A DNA stretch of 64,000 nucleotides. It comes from Prinia subflava. Lineage: Eukaryota > Chordata > Aves > Passeriformes > Cisticolidae. The notes below the pieces were generated by a model. That model worked only from the letters and a program-made list of their open reading frames with translations. It searched no databases and was not told the DNA's origin. Positions 12,843-25,735 of this stretch are shown here, one piece after another. The position numbers and the translations under genes were made by a program. The DNA is taken from contig NC_086248.1 in assembly GCF_021018805.1 (NCBI RefSeq), positions 55,557,485-55,621,484 on the forward strand, written 5' to 3'. Positions within the stretch are counted from its first letter, which is position 1; the number at the start of each line of letters is the position of its first letter.

Positions 12843-13170
12843 CCTGGACATTTGTGCAATGATGTGAACATAGGGGCTTTTTGTGCGCGTTCTTCTGTGG
12901 TTATAGCAACTATTTATCTTCCTTCCTGTGTCATGTCCCCTCTTTTTAACCCAGACTAAAATGTAATTCCATTGGTAAATAGGGATGTGGTGGTTTGCCC
13001 AGGTGGAGGGGGTGTCCTGCTGCCAGAGCACACAGCAGCAGCTATCGATGGGTGGCCGCGTGTCCAGACCTCCTGGACCACTGCCCAGAGCACTGGTGCA
13101 AGCTGCCTCTCCAGACACCCTGGGCTCCCTGCATGTACTGACAGGAATTAATCTTTGTATCTAGTCTGAT
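12843..13170. other. Segment with CpG-retaining GC-rich patch, possibly repeat-derived
   Basis: The part from about 12986 to 13140 is much richer in G and C than its surroundings and keeps CpG sites that are rare elsewhere (for example within ATCGATGGGTGGCCGCGTG). It starts with TGTGGTGG shortly after the LTR, so it may be a piece of another LTR or of unrelated inserted DNA. I do not recognise the family. The 145-codon minus frame at 12681-13118 merely crosses the LTR and this patch. Confidence 0.4.
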
Positions 13171-16100
13171 GCCCCCAAAAACATTCCTGATCACATATGT
13201 TAGCCATCTGTGCAGTGCATGCACATATACATTCCAGTCCAGCATTCCCCAGACAGAAACACTGGAGCATTTACTCCACTCAGTGGAGCAGCCATTGTTA
13301 GGCATGACTTTAGTCCATGTTTGCACTCCTCAGCACACAGAGAGCACACCAAATCAGGCTTCATTCACATGGATGCAAGTGCTCATCCAAACACAGAACA
13401 AAACTTCTGATTATTTCAATATTGCAATACCTTCCTATCTTCCTCTCAGAAACTCACTGTCAGCAAAGGAATGTATTGGTTATGAGGAGAGGGTAAAAAA
13501 ATCCTAACTTTTTATAACCAGAAATGCCATTTAAGTTGTTCTTAATTTAATTTTTGTATTATTCACTCTCAAGAAGTACTTGTTTGACCAGAGGTTCAGT
13601 TTCCTGTTGAGAGTACATCTGTTGTTTTCATCATAGGAAATAACTTTCCTTTCCTTTGACAGCTAAGTAACATCAGAAAACTGCTGTTTAACTGGCCACG
13701 GTTGCCACCAACAAATTCCAAACAAGCTGTAAAAAAAGGAAATAATATGTTTCTTGTTCTCTTTGAGATATCTTGTGGTATCCTTATTGTGGTATCCTTT
13801 GCCCTCATTCATCTCTAGTTGGGAAAAATATGTATGTATTTCACTATGGACTTTCCTCTCCTACTTGTTAAAGCGTAGGTCAGACTTCCTGAGCAAGTTA
13901 ACACCACAGGTTTATTGATCATATGCCACCAGCAAAATGTACTGCCTCTAAACTTGTCAATTCCCTTGCTTTCACTAATTCAGAAAGGAGTTATTGTTCC
14001 TTCTGCTCTACACCAGTTAGATTGGGTGATATTTCTTCATGGGAATCTGGGCAGTGTGAAGTCACAGAGCCTTTCCCACAAATTTACAAGGGAATAGTCT
14101 TTCTTTGGGAACATGTACATGCTTCAGCAGCACCTTCAGTGTGAGGATGTGTTTTTCTGCTTCCCAACTAGATTTTTCCCTCTTCTCTGTTCAGAGAAGC
14201 ATGTCAGCTTGTCATGGAAGTAAAAAATAAAGAGAAGAAAGCACAAGGATGTACTTGTGATCACAGATTTGATTCTGGACGGCATTTGCTAGCAAAAGGA
14301 TTCCTTTCTCTGATAACTCTGTGTAGTGGACCATGGAAAACTTGGAGAAAGCCACTTAAGTAGATTCTGAGAGCGCTTGATTGTAAACTTCAATGGTGAC
14401 TTCATTCAACATTAGAATGTTGATATGTATATACTATCCATTGTCTTTCCTAAGGCTTGTTTTATCCCAAAGATACTCAAAAAGAGAAATCAGTTATGTT
14501 GATAGGCATGCCTTTGGGAAGAGATAGACACAGAGCTAGCATATAATAGGGGAAATCAAAGACTGGCTAGCCAAATCTACCCAGAGTATTACTTGTTGCC
14601 TTTTAAAAAATATAAAGGAGTCCAATGAGCATCAAACAAAATTAAGCAGAGCCGAAATAGAGCTAAGATTGTTACCCAGAGTTTGCATCAAGGTAGCAAG
14701 GGGTGAAGAGGGACTTCCACAGACAGTAATGATAGTAATGAATTACCTTCTGAAAGAATATTTATACCCTACACATATTGGAAGTGGAGGAAGTCAAAAT
14801 AAAGCCACTGCAGTGCATAGGTATTTCAGAGTTCAGATAGGCGTCAGTGCCAGCTTGATCTCATACTGCTGAACTGTGTGCCTTTAGACTGAGGCTGATG
14901 CATGCCTGTCCATAACAAACCCATAGCAGAGGAAAAAACTGAAGTTTGCAAAGCCAGTGCAGACACCCCACACCACAAATGCAGGGAGCTCTTTTGGTGT
15001 TCATCTTGGTCTGTTTCAGTTTCAGCTCTTCTTCTCCAGCATATTTCATTTATACTGAAGCCATTTATTTTGCTGATTCTAAGACCTATTGCCAGTAGCA
15101 TTATTGTAAACTAGAGAAGCCTTTAAGCAACTTCTAAGGGTTGATTTCTGTCATTCTCAGTAAACATGTGCACGTGTGTGTTTGGCTTGCTGGAGGCCTT
15201 AGCACACCACTCCTCCAAGCAACTCGATGTGCACCAAGACCAGCAGAGCAGCACCTGCACTTACACAGTGAAATGCTGTTCAGTGAAGAACTGCAAATCC
15301 CAAGCACTGCCATTGGTGCACCATACCTATAAACTTTGCTGCCAGAGCAGGCATCAATTCAGTAGTACCGTGGTCACATTGATACTATTTACATTATTTA
15401 CAGCAAAAGTTGGGAGATTCCTGATTCAACCTATGAGATTTTAATTTCATGCATAGAATCCCAAATTCCAGAACAGGTGTTCCAGAACTTTGGCAAACAT
15501 TTCGAACTCTGCCTCTATTCTTAATTTCTTGGAATAATCAGAATCAATGCGGTTAATGCATAAGTCAAATAAGCTCTGTATATAAATCAGTTCAGTCATA
15601 CAAAGGGCACTAAATAAAAAAGTATCTAACAAAAGATCTTGACAATTTATAGCTTGCCAAGCTTAAAGTTATGACAATGAAGTTTCTTGTTTTCTCTAGA
15701 ATAGTCCTGTAGATTATTACCCAATGAGAACTGCACCCCATAGAGGAATGCTTGCCTGGAAATCTCACACAATAAAATGTCATATTTCTTGCCTGATCTA
15801 TAACAAAAATGAACACTTCAGCAGAAGGTCAAGGGAATGACATGCCATTATAGCAAAAATTTTCTCCTATGGCTACTCTTTATTCTCCCAGTGGGATTCT
15901 TCCCAGCATAATGGTGGAAAGCTGTTTGCACATGAACTGCTTCCCTTTTAGATCTAGCAGGCTGACAGGAATCATTCCTGCTCTAAAGACCCTGAAGTCA
16001 AGTGAGCTGAACTCTTTTGGAGTGGGGCTCCAGTCCTTACAGCTTTTCTATTGAAAAATGGCTCTCTATAGGGTGAAAGAATGGAATTTTCATAAAATCT

Positions 16101-18257
16101 GTTCATCCCAGATAAAGCAAAACTAACTAGAAAGCAATTCACTAACATGGGAAAGAAAATGTAGGCACAAGGTGCTCTGTTTTTAAGGGACTGTGAATAA
16201 GCAGCTTAATGATAATGGTATAATAACAGACAGAAATGGGTGCATGCACTGTGCAGATCAGAAATGGACGTGCCACTTCCAAAAAGCATCCTGTGGACAG
16301 CCTAGCAGCAATCATGCATTTCATATAGCAGCTCTAATGCAAGTTTGGCACAGATAAATTGGAAATGCAGGTTTGGGAAAACAGTAATTTGTTGTTATGA
16401 ATTTGTTGACAAAAGTAATCAGGGAGCTCCTATTCTGTCACAGAGATACTGAAGAGAGGAGTGGTTTATTTTGCGCCTCCAGAGGCACACGGGAGGAAGG
16501 ACTGAGAATTGCAGAGTAAGACACTCTATAGCTGTGTTTTTCTTGTAGAAAGTTTTTGCAACTGAGATCTAGAGGAGGAAAGTGGGAGAAGGAAGGCTCC
16601 CTAAACCTCTTGCTGTGCACCAAACCCTTGTCAGAGGGATCTGTGTGAAAGATGGAAAATGACAGTCCATTAGTAAGATGTGCAGGCACTGCAGTTCAAG
16701 ACAACCTCTGCCTCAGGAGCCTTGTACTCCACCTACAACACCTGCAGGACCAAGCAGCCATTGAATAGACCAGCTGCAGGAAGGGGTGCTGCCTGCCAGT
16801 TCCTACTGCTCACCCTGCTCTCTCCTGTACAAATACCTCTCAAAGGCTTCAACACCATGTCTCTCTTCTTCACCCTACAGCCACAGCAGTTCTTCCTTCA
16901 TCCACATTGCCTACATCACTTCACCTAGCAAACACACTGCACCCACCTTACATCAGTGTTAGCAGCCATACTCCCTGATGTGTCCCTGAACTCACAGCCT
17001 GAGCAAGAGCTGTCAGAACCGAGGCATCCTTGTGCCATCTCCAGCAGTAGAGGAGCTGGGCAGTTGAGTGGCTGCAGGTGATCAGCAATGGATTTCAAAG
17101 TGGAAAAATATAGAAAATTCAATATAACATTGATAGTTTTCTTCAGTGACAAAATCTGTATGTCCACACAGAGATCTGTATATCATATTATTTCTAATCT
17201 TTTATATCTCATTCTGTCATTATTATCTAATGAATCTCTGATTATTATAGATGCAAAGAGGAAAGAATCCACCCTTTTCTTTAAAATATACCTCACAATA
17301 CAGTGAAAGACACAGAAATTGTCGATGTACTCTGTTACCTACCCTGAGCTCTAATTCCCACTCAGCTCTGAGAACAGCTGCACAGTGACTGAGGGAAGAG
17401 GAGTGCTCAGGGAAGGGAAGGCTTCAGGCAGGGGGCTGGCTGTGCCCAATGAACAGTGTTTGGCACAATGGACAATTGTCTTCCAGGTGTATTCATTTGT
17501 CTCCACCAAACAACATTCCCCAGAGCACAAAAGCCTTCAGTGCAGAGACAGCTAAGCATAACAAATGACATACCAGATTTTTCTGAGGTCTTTGATGATT
17601 ATAAGAGGTCTCTGTTCCACCGTTATTGACTTTGCTGTCTTTGTGTTATTCCTTTAGAATGGACTTAGTGTGTTCCATCATTTCAAGTTCTGGTGCAGGG
17701 TTTGCCCTGGAAGGTAGGGAAACAGAGAAGGAAGAGGGACTGTGAAATAATTCTTAGACTGGCACTTTCTAAAGTAGTCTGTTAATTTGTTGTCTTTCTA
17801 ACTGCAGGTTTTGTTGTCTCTGCTCTTTATTTTTACAAGGCACACATTTTTCCAGGGTGAATGATCTTCATGCAACTCCAAATAACCACTTATTTTGGTA
17901 AAATTTATAACACCAGATTCTACTTTTAGCCAGGAAATGCAAACAAAGCTTGGAGACAGCTTGTTCCCTGACCCCAAATTCATTCCATGTTGCTATAGCA
18001 TCACCCCCTGAGAAAATGGGACCAGCTCTTTTCCTCTCCTTAGACCTGCTCAATGGGCTTTTGTCAGCTGTTGAATTATAGCATTAAAATTCAAATACTA
18101 GGGATTTAATGGAGGATTATTATGACACCCCGGTGCATTCTTTGTGTTGCTCTTGGCAACAAACCCAAGGAATGAGTGAAAGAAATAAAAACGAAGAGCT
18201 GTCTTGTTAAAATCATGCTGGTGCTACGACATATTTAGGAGAGAGAAAAATGGTTCC
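13171..18257. other. Unique DNA, no gene seen
   Basis: No recognised gene. A 14-bp unit (TTGTGGTATCCTT plus one base) is repeated in tandem at 13773-13786 and 13787-13800. Between about 16680 and 17080 the sequence is richer in C and G with frames on both strands, but neither shows a known domain. Short frames elsewhere are compatible with chance. Confidence 0.45.
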
Positions 18258-18797
18258 CTAACCTTGACTATTATTGTTGTACCAAATTGACTGAAAACTC
18301 TTTTCAGCCAGTAAGCACTGCTTGCAGCTGAACTCTATTTCAAAGCTGTTATCATTTTCTGAAAACAGGTTTCCTTCTACCTTGTGCACAAAATAAATGG
18401 GATCAACAGTTAGGAAAAGGGCACTGCATCTGCTTATTACTTTCCCTTCTTTGCTCACCAGAAAATTGCAATACTTTGTAATATTCTGGCATCTTAAAAG
18501 TGCCAGAGGGATTACTCTAAAGCAGAAAGTGTAATCTGTCTCTCTCAAAATACATGCGTGGTATTTTGTGTATACATACTGCATATGCATGACTGTCACA
18601 TAAATACTTAAATTGCTCAGGTTTTCCTCTAATGTCCTTAGACTGAAGGAATGTTTCTGCAAATAAAGAGTCAGCTGCTTCATAGAAAAGAATAGGATTT
18701 TTTGTTGGGCTTTAAATAGGAATTGCATCCTGCACCACATAACCAGACTGTGCAGTGAAACATCCAAGGATTTGTGGAGGGATAAACAGTTGCTCAA
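18258..18797 (-). other. 179-codon open frame of unknown meaning
   Basis: This is one of the three longest frames in the window. The translation is rich in Ser, Leu, Phe, Cys and Asn, has no domain or repeat that I recognise, no clear signal peptide, and no visible splice signals or poly(A) context that would make it an exon. There is a cluster of Cys residues but not in a zinc-finger spacing. It is probably a chance frame; a lineage-specific gene or a decayed pseudogene cannot be excluded from one sequence. Confidence 0.1.
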
Positions 18798-19403
18798 CAG
18801 TTTTCTCTGGAGAAAAGGGGCTCAAATTTATCCCCAGTGTAACTGCTCTAAATTCTCCATGGGTGTATTCCCACTCTTTTCCCTGATTCTATTTGTATTA
18901 AATATATATAAATCCTAAATTTATCTAGAAAGATGAATATTATATTGATTTGAACAACAGCAGCTTGAAATCTTGGAGAACAACTTAACATGTCCTTGGC
19001 AAAGATTATGAGCACAATATATTTAACATGGTGAAATTAAGATTGTGAGCTGAAGCAGAAATGTCTAGGCAGTTCTTTTTGGGTTGACTGAGGGGGTCAG
19101 TTTTCCTGAACTCCTTTTTCTGGGTAATGAGAATAGACCAGGGCAAGCTAATTACACATGACCCTGCACACCTCTGATTGTGTTTGGCTGAGAAGATTCT
19201 GCTAACAGCAAGCATCTGACTGGTGAGCACAGCTGAGAGAGAAGCAAATCAGACAGGGTTTATAGACAAAATGAAGTAACAGTCAACTAATGACAACAGC
19301 AACAACAATAAAATAATCCGATCTCAGACATGTTCACCTTGGCACTCAAATATAAAAAAACCTTTGAGTGAGGAATGGCTGGTCAGGTATTTTGCTTTCA
19401 TTA
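18798..19403. other. Unique DNA, no gene seen
   Basis: AT-rich sequence without recognisable genes. A short hairpin (CACTCAAA pairing with TTTGAGTG) lies at about 19344-19371. Confidence 0.5.
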
Positions 19404-19630
19404 ATAGAAAAAAACAAACAAAAAAACCCCACCAAAAAACCCCTGAAAGCATTGTATTAAATTTCCTCTGTAGACTACAGTTTACCAGACAAAAAAAAAA
19501 AAACCCAGACCAAAAACAACAAAAAACCCCACCCAAAACAAACAAACAACAACACCAAAAAACAAAAACAAAACAAAAAAAACCCCAAACCAAAAAAACC
19601 AAAAAAAAAAACCACCAAAAAAAACAAACC
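19404..19630. repeat. A/C-rich low-complexity tract
   Basis: Runs of A broken by CC, CCC and CCCC occur over about 225 bp, interrupted by a normal-composition segment at about 19445-19490. The same style of tract recurs at 36056-36119. The lysine-rich plus frame and the Phe/Cys/Trp-rich minus frames across it are artefacts of composition. It may be the diverged tail of a retroposon, though no body is recognisable next to it. Confidence 0.9.
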
Positions 19631-22529
19631 CTCATATAGATAGCTCGATTTTGAGACTGACCTAGCCAAAAACAAAGAATAAACAGGAGAAAAGTGTTTC
19701 TTATACTCTGGAGTAATCAGTGACTGTGGTGATATGTTCCTAGGGTTTTGTATGAGCTTACCTTTCACAGAAAACTAGTTCTGTTTCAGGAGGGCTGAAC
19801 ACAGGGCTTATCTTGTCCTAGGCTGAGGATCAGAGCAATTGACACCTTGAGGTGATTAATTAATGTGCTCTGTCCTCTTGAGGGCTTCAAACAGGAAACT
19901 GATTAAGCCCCAGGTGCTTCAGGAGCCATTACAAGTTTAAATTCACTTGAGGCATGCCCGCTATGTCTGCAACCACAGCGCAGCTGTCAAGTGAAATCAG
20001 TGGCAGGAATTGTGCCAAAAAATAAGTCAGCTGCTGGGAACTTCAGGAGAAAAGCTACCTTGCTTACCACAAAGACAAAGAGAGAAGAGGGACCTCCAAG
20101 GAGGCTCAGGGAATGGTAAAAACATCTGAGAGGGAAGTGCAAGGCAAAGTTTTGAATGTCTTTTTTCAACTCATGGGATATCTTTTATCCTCCTGTGAAA
20201 ACATGCCTTCCAAAGTACTGATCTTTACTGATGTCTTCCAATGCCCAACTGAAAATATGTGAAACATATTAGTCTAAAATATGAGAATATGTCCGAAATA
20301 GCACCTTGCTTAACCACCCTGGAAAAACATGTAATGAAAATTATGACTGTGTAGAATTAAAGACCTGCATAATGTGTGGAAGAAAATATATGACCACCAG
20401 GTGCAGGAACCTAAAGAATGGCTTTGTTTGTACAACTGATCTGTTTGTTCTGGTGGAGATGCCACCTCTGCTAGGGAAATAATGTGAATGCTTCTAATTT
20501 CCACTATGCCCATTTTAGCACCTGCTGTTTTCTCTTTTTTGTTTCTGTGGAGTAAAATTGGTCCTCTACTCTCTGCTGCTGGCTTTGCACAGTGAAAACT
20601 AGGCATGTACAGTAAAGAGAACTAAAAAAAAACCCAAACAAACCACAAAACCCATAAGCTATTCCATTATCTCATAAATACCTTCCTGTTTGTGTTTCCA
20701 GACTGTCAGAAATTATCTTCTCAGAGTATAGTGTGGCTGCAACACCTGAGAAATTGTCTTGACTCATTCCCACTAAAAGGCTTTAAGATATGACTGCAGC
20801 TTTTCTTATAAATGTTGCTGGTCACACAAACATCAAGGACACATAGTAGTTGTCTGGCTCTTGATTACCATTGTCTTTCTATAGTTATAAAGATGATAAT
20901 TTTAGAGACTCTCTGTCATCAAGATTACTAAACTAAGATTATGTAAGGCTTTAAAAGTATTATTTACTCTTGAAAAAGTACTGTTGGCTCTTAGACCTAT
21001 CTCAGGTTACTGCAAATGGCATAGCCACTGCAAATAATTAGCTAAGACTGAGGTGAGAATTCCAAATTGCATGAAATATGTTTTTCTCTGCAATTTTTTG
21101 TCAGCCTTTTATTTCTGGGGCATTCCAAATTTTCACCAATTCAAAAAAATACTCTTTAGGACACTAGTTATATTACAATTTCCAAAGCAAATTATATTCC
21201 TACCACAAAAGTTAACATTTCCTATCAACAGAAAACAAATCACAATACTGTGGGAAAACCAGAAAGTCTCACATACCTGGCTGACCTCAGAAAAAGTCAC
21301 CTACTGAGAGGGAAAAATATTATTTTCTTTCAGTAGGAGTACTTTTTTGTTTGTTTTGTTATTTACTTTGGCTTTTTTTCTGATGATGGGCCATGGCCAT
21401 GCTGAGTCATACCTGTGGAACAAAGAAATATTATTTATTTCTATAAATAAGAAAGCCTTCATTGATGATAGAACTTTGGTCTTTTTTGATCTTTCATGTT
21501 AAAAAAATGCAGATAGAAGTACTACATGTAAGCCTGTCTTTTCTGGACTGGCTTCATAAAAACTTGGCAGAGAAGCCAAATGACAGAGCAAATGGAATTA
21601 TTCTTCAGACAAGTATTAAACTACAAAAAAATCCCTAGGTTTCCTGTATATTAACATAACTATTTTCAATAGCTTTTGGCTATTTTCTATTCTGTCACCG
21701 TCAATGAACACAGCAGTAGCCAGCCTCTTGCCTCTTGCTATCCAGAAGCTCCTTGTACCCAAACAACTTTTTCTTCCCACTGCCTTGATAAATCTTGAAG
21801 AACTTCCTCTTCATGGCTAGGTGTGTAGTGTTATTCTTCTGCAATGCCAGCTGAGAAACATTTGCTTTTCACGAATGAATGAGTGTTTACACTGAGTTCC
21901 TTAATGACTGTATCCTGCATATTCCACTGGGATTTCCAAAATTTGTTGTGAGGACAACTGCAGTTGACTATGCTAGCCAAAGGGAATATATTATTTCAAT
22001 GTTTGTCATTGAACACCTGATATTTAGCATATCTAAGTATATTAACATGTGGTTTTATCCCGCTTTATTGAACTGCTGCTTTTAGAGTGCACCTAATTTT
22101 GGAGGTTTTCTGTGACATCATATAAATTCATAAGGATTAAATCCTGTCTCAGACCACATAATCTGTATTGAGAACACAGAGAAGAGGTGATAGAAGAAGT
22201 AATCATGGAATGATGATGAGACTTATTGAACCTTGGGAGCAAAGTATTATATTGGGAACAGAATGCACCTCTTGTTTGCCTGCCTAGCAATTTTAAAGTT
22301 GTCTCCAATTTCCTAATGCTTAAATGACCCATTTTACTTTCCTGTAACATTGTATGAAATATTTGTCTACACAGCTCCCAAAAATCAGCTCCAGAATTCT
22401 TTTGCAATTTTTTTCCAGGCAAAAATTATGAAGAACAATAAAAACTACTTTCCCAGTAAATAGTTTAATGTTCTAAAAATTATTAAAAATATTAAAGAAA
22501 AAATGTAAATAACGCTTAAAGTGCCATGC
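19631..22529. other. Unique DNA, no gene seen
   Basis: No recognised repeat family or gene. Short frames on both strands (for example minus 20310-20606 and minus 22093-22422) lack any family signature. Confidence 0.5.
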
Positions 22530-24330
22530 CATAATTTATTTTATGAAATAAATAAATAAAAATTCCATATGAAATTCCATACTTTTCTTCAAAATAGCCC
22601 ATTGTTGGTCTGTTTTCATTCCAAAGTGTAACTGTGTAAGCCATAGCCCATAATGTCCATTAGTGTAGCTTAGAAACTTGTCAACTCCTTTGGTCTTTCC
22701 CATCTTTCTCAAAGACAACAACACAATCTTCATAGATCTTCATTTGTGAAGGATTTCATTTTTCTGTAAAAAAAGTCCCAAAAATCAAGGTGTAAATTTC
22801 TCTTTAATGCGTTCAAATCATCATTTGCTTTTTTGGTTCATCACTGCTTCTTTCTCTAAAATAGAATCTTCTTCTTTAAAATGTTGAAATATATTTGTCA
22901 ACAGCAACTTTCTCATTCTCAGGCTTTGTGACCATTTTGTGATGCTCTTGAGTTTTTCCAATGCCTGTAATAAGTTGCAAGTTTTCATATTTTTTCCTTT
23001 CAATAATGATGTTTCTTTTTTATTTATATATTTTCAATTTTCCAGCTCTTGCTCCAAGGTCGTCTCCAAATTTGGTAGCAAAATCAATGGGATGCTTCCT
23101 GGCAAATGTATTGCTTGTATTTTTGTTCTGTGATTGTGTTCACTAAGGCCCTGCTAATATCCCGAGACCTTGTGGGGGCAATAAAAGCCTGTTTGCTGTT
23201 GCAATACTGTTTTTGTGCAATCCACTTCCTTCTGCTGAATTAAGAATGACTTTATCTGAAAAAGTTTCTCTATTATTTTTATAACTGGGGGCTGACGTAA
23301 TGGTAGCAATTTAGGAATAGTTCTGGGCAATGTTTTTCCTTCATGTGAACATATGGTCTAATCTACAAACAACATGTAATGGTAATTTATCTAGAGAGCT
23401 TATTTTTTGCAGTTGTACTGCAGTTTGTTGCATATTTTACATTGTACTAGGCATTCATTTAGATTGGAATAAAATTAATTCTGTAGCTCATATCTGAGTG
23501 TGCTTTCAGAAGGATAGCAAGCTCTGTTGCACTGGTTGTGCAACAACTCCACATCTCTGTTCTTTGGACTTGGTGACAGTCACAATATTTCTATATTTCA
23601 AAGCAATTTGCTGTATGGGGTTTATTTCCCTTACAGTGTGTCTAATTGATTCCATTCCTCATTTATCCTTGCTTTACAAACTATAACAACATTCTTCTAT
23701 TTTCTCAGGTTGGGCATTTCTTTTCCTGTACTCTTTGTTGGCTTTGTCATTTGACCTACAATGTGTCAAATGATTTTTCACAGACATGTTTTTGATTGTT
23801 ATTACTGAAAGCTTCATCACACTGCCCCTTTGGCTATGGGATCATACCATTAAAAAGACAACTTTTCCCCTAACTTTTCTTGATTTTCTGTTTAAGGCAC
23901 TTTTATGTTTTCTCACATCTTCACAATTTATTGGAAGATTTCATACCACCCTGTCATTTCTACCAAACAATATAATGATTTGCAGTCATTGGAGGGTGTT
24001 TCATTGCACTTTCATGTACTGTGGACATCAAAAGGTAGTTCTTTATCATATATATTAATGGGACTTTCTTGAATCCAATCTGTTCCTCAATCTTATCTAA
24101 GGAATTTATTTGACAGAAGTATCTGTGGCAATTATCAGGACATTCAAAAGGAAAAATGGTGGCCAAAATCTTTCCTTATTTATATCCATTTCAAACCATT
24201 TTCTGGAAGGGATGGCATGGGTACAACTAGTTTTAAAAAGTAGTTCCCAGAGAAAACAACAGCAGGGAAATTGGATTTTTGCTGGAATCATACTAAAACC
24301 TTACTGGAATGAGATTCAGTACTCAAAGTA
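22530..24330 (-). pseudogene. T-rich block with broken coding-like minus strand
   Basis: For about 1.8 kb the plus strand is markedly T-rich, and its reverse complement reads as successive open pieces in shifting frames, among them minus 24106-24291, 23960-24166, 22821-23003 and 22536-22733. The pieces are rich in Lys, Glu, Ile and Leu with scattered Trp and His, which is what either a decayed retrocopy or plain A-rich DNA would give. I could not match them to a protein or transposase family. No terminal repeats, poly(A) tail or target duplication is visible. A decayed retrogene or old DNA transposon is possible; chance is about as likely. Confidence 0.2.
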
Positions 24331-25039
24331 ATTCCAGATTTTAAATTCTGTTCTTGCCCAGACAGTTTTCAGCCAAACTTCATTATTTTTGGTGAGCTCA
24401 TTTAAATTTTTACTTTTTTCCTCAATCTGCAGACAGCTGGAACATTATACATATATTTCAGTTCTTGTTTTTCTTAAAATTTTAGCAAATATCTGTGCAA
24501 CCAGCAAGCCTGTTAATCTGACTAAAGTAAGGGGCAACAGGAGCATTTATCCTCTACCTGAAATACAACAGCATTAAGATAAGGGCTAGTGCTAGGAAAT
24601 CAGAATAAAATTTATTACAGCTATTTCCAATGAATCTTTGATAACAAAGTGCTTAAAACAAAGAGATTTGCCATTTTTATAAAATTTTTAAAGTGAGTTT
24701 TTAATCCTAATTGAAGATTCCATTCCGCAAACATTAGCTTGTTTCACTTTTATTGAGGGAAACTTCTTAACCAGTTTGCTCTCAACTGCTAAGTGAAACA
24801 GATGCACTCTGCAGAATGGGGAATCCCTAGAGCTAAACATGACAGTACCTGCCAGGGTTTTCACTTTTTTTTCTTACTTGCCTGGGTTCAAGACGCTGAC
24901 CTCAGTGATGTCTAGTGTCATTGAAATCCTCAAGTTAATCAGGACCACTGAGAACACTTCCATTTGTTTCACATCTGCCACCTTTCATGTGGCGGTGTGC
25001 GTTTGTGATTATGAGCTCTGTTTAGACCCTTTATGAACC
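24331..25039. other. Unique DNA, no gene seen
   Basis: Ordinary AT-rich sequence. From about 24890 CpG sites begin to appear (24892, 24991, 24999), which may mark the approach of the foreign block that follows. Confidence 0.45.
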
Positions 25040-25159
25040 CTCATTTGATGAGAGCTAAGATAGAGACTCTTCGAAGGACTTAGTAAAGTGACCTAGAAGG
25101 TTTGTGTCAGGAGGACCGGGGGACAGACGAAGGAGAAGATTTTGAAGGCTATTTAGAGC

Positions 25160-25177
25160 AGTAGCAGAGGGCGCTGA
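25160..25177 (+). promoter_or_regulatory. CTCF-like binding motif
   Basis: AGTAGCAGAGGGCGCTGA matches the core of the vertebrate CTCF motif (CAGAGGGCGCT type) closely, differing mainly at the 5' flank. It lies in the purine-rich part of the ERV block. Many vertebrate CTCF sites were spread by retroelements, so the location is plausible, but binding is not shown. Confidence 0.4.
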
Positions 25178-25246
25178 CAGAAGGATTAAGGAGGGAAGAA
25201 ACTGAGACAGAGGGAAGTAGAAAAGGACTTTAGAGTGGCTTACTAT

Positions 25247-25735
25247 TGTGGGTGGAAAATAGACATGTGGAAATGTTAGTAAGAAGGTTTTATTAAGGTT
25301 TAATTATATTACGTTTGTATGGGTTTAGTTCTCTGTATCCCCTCCTCCCTAATTGATATTCAGGCTCCCTGCTGAGTTACTTACAGCCTGTTCTATATTT
25401 AGCACCTCAGTTAACTGTCAATCCCCCTTCCCGCCTTTGAGTTTCTCCTCCCAACCCTCCTGATTGGTCCTGGATTCCCAACTCCTCCCTGTGCTCCCCA
25501 GAGATAGTATTTGATTTGTCTAGAGGTAAGGAGACACCCCTTTCCCCGCCCCCATTCTGTTCCCTTAAAAGTTGCTGCACAGCATTGTTCTTGGTTCAGA
25601 TTGCTTGGTTCTCAGTTGTGTTAATAAACCCGTTCCTGTTCTCGCTGCGTCTGGACCCTTCCTTCTTTGCTTCTGCACGCTTGGAAAGCCTTGGAGAGGA
25701 ACGAGAAACCTCTCTTGGTGGCACAAGAACCCACA
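25247..25735 (+). mobile_element. Candidate LTR with promoter and poly(A) signals
   Basis: The ends TGTGGGT and ACCCACA form a perfect 7-bp terminal inverted repeat. Inside, in correct order, are a CCAAT box in inverse orientation (TGATTGG, about 25461), a TATA-like CCCTTAAAAG (about 25562) and an AATAAA poly(A) signal (about 25624), leaving about 110 bp for the end of R and U5. This is the layout of a retroviral LTR on the plus strand. The boundaries are uncertain because no target-site duplication flanks them and CpG-rich sequence continues on both sides. The family is not recognised. Confidence 0.5.

Noticed and set aside
12681..13118. 145-codon minus-strand frame
   Set aside because: It spans the end of one LTR and the adjoining GC-rich patch and has no known domain; a chance frame in GC-richer DNA.
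19324..19768. Hydrophobic Phe/Cys/Trp-rich minus frames resembling membrane proteins
   Set aside because: They are the translation of an A/C-rich low-complexity tract.
22809..22825. GCGTTCAAATC, resembling the T-loop of a tRNA gene
   Set aside because: No matching stems or A-box lie at the required distance.
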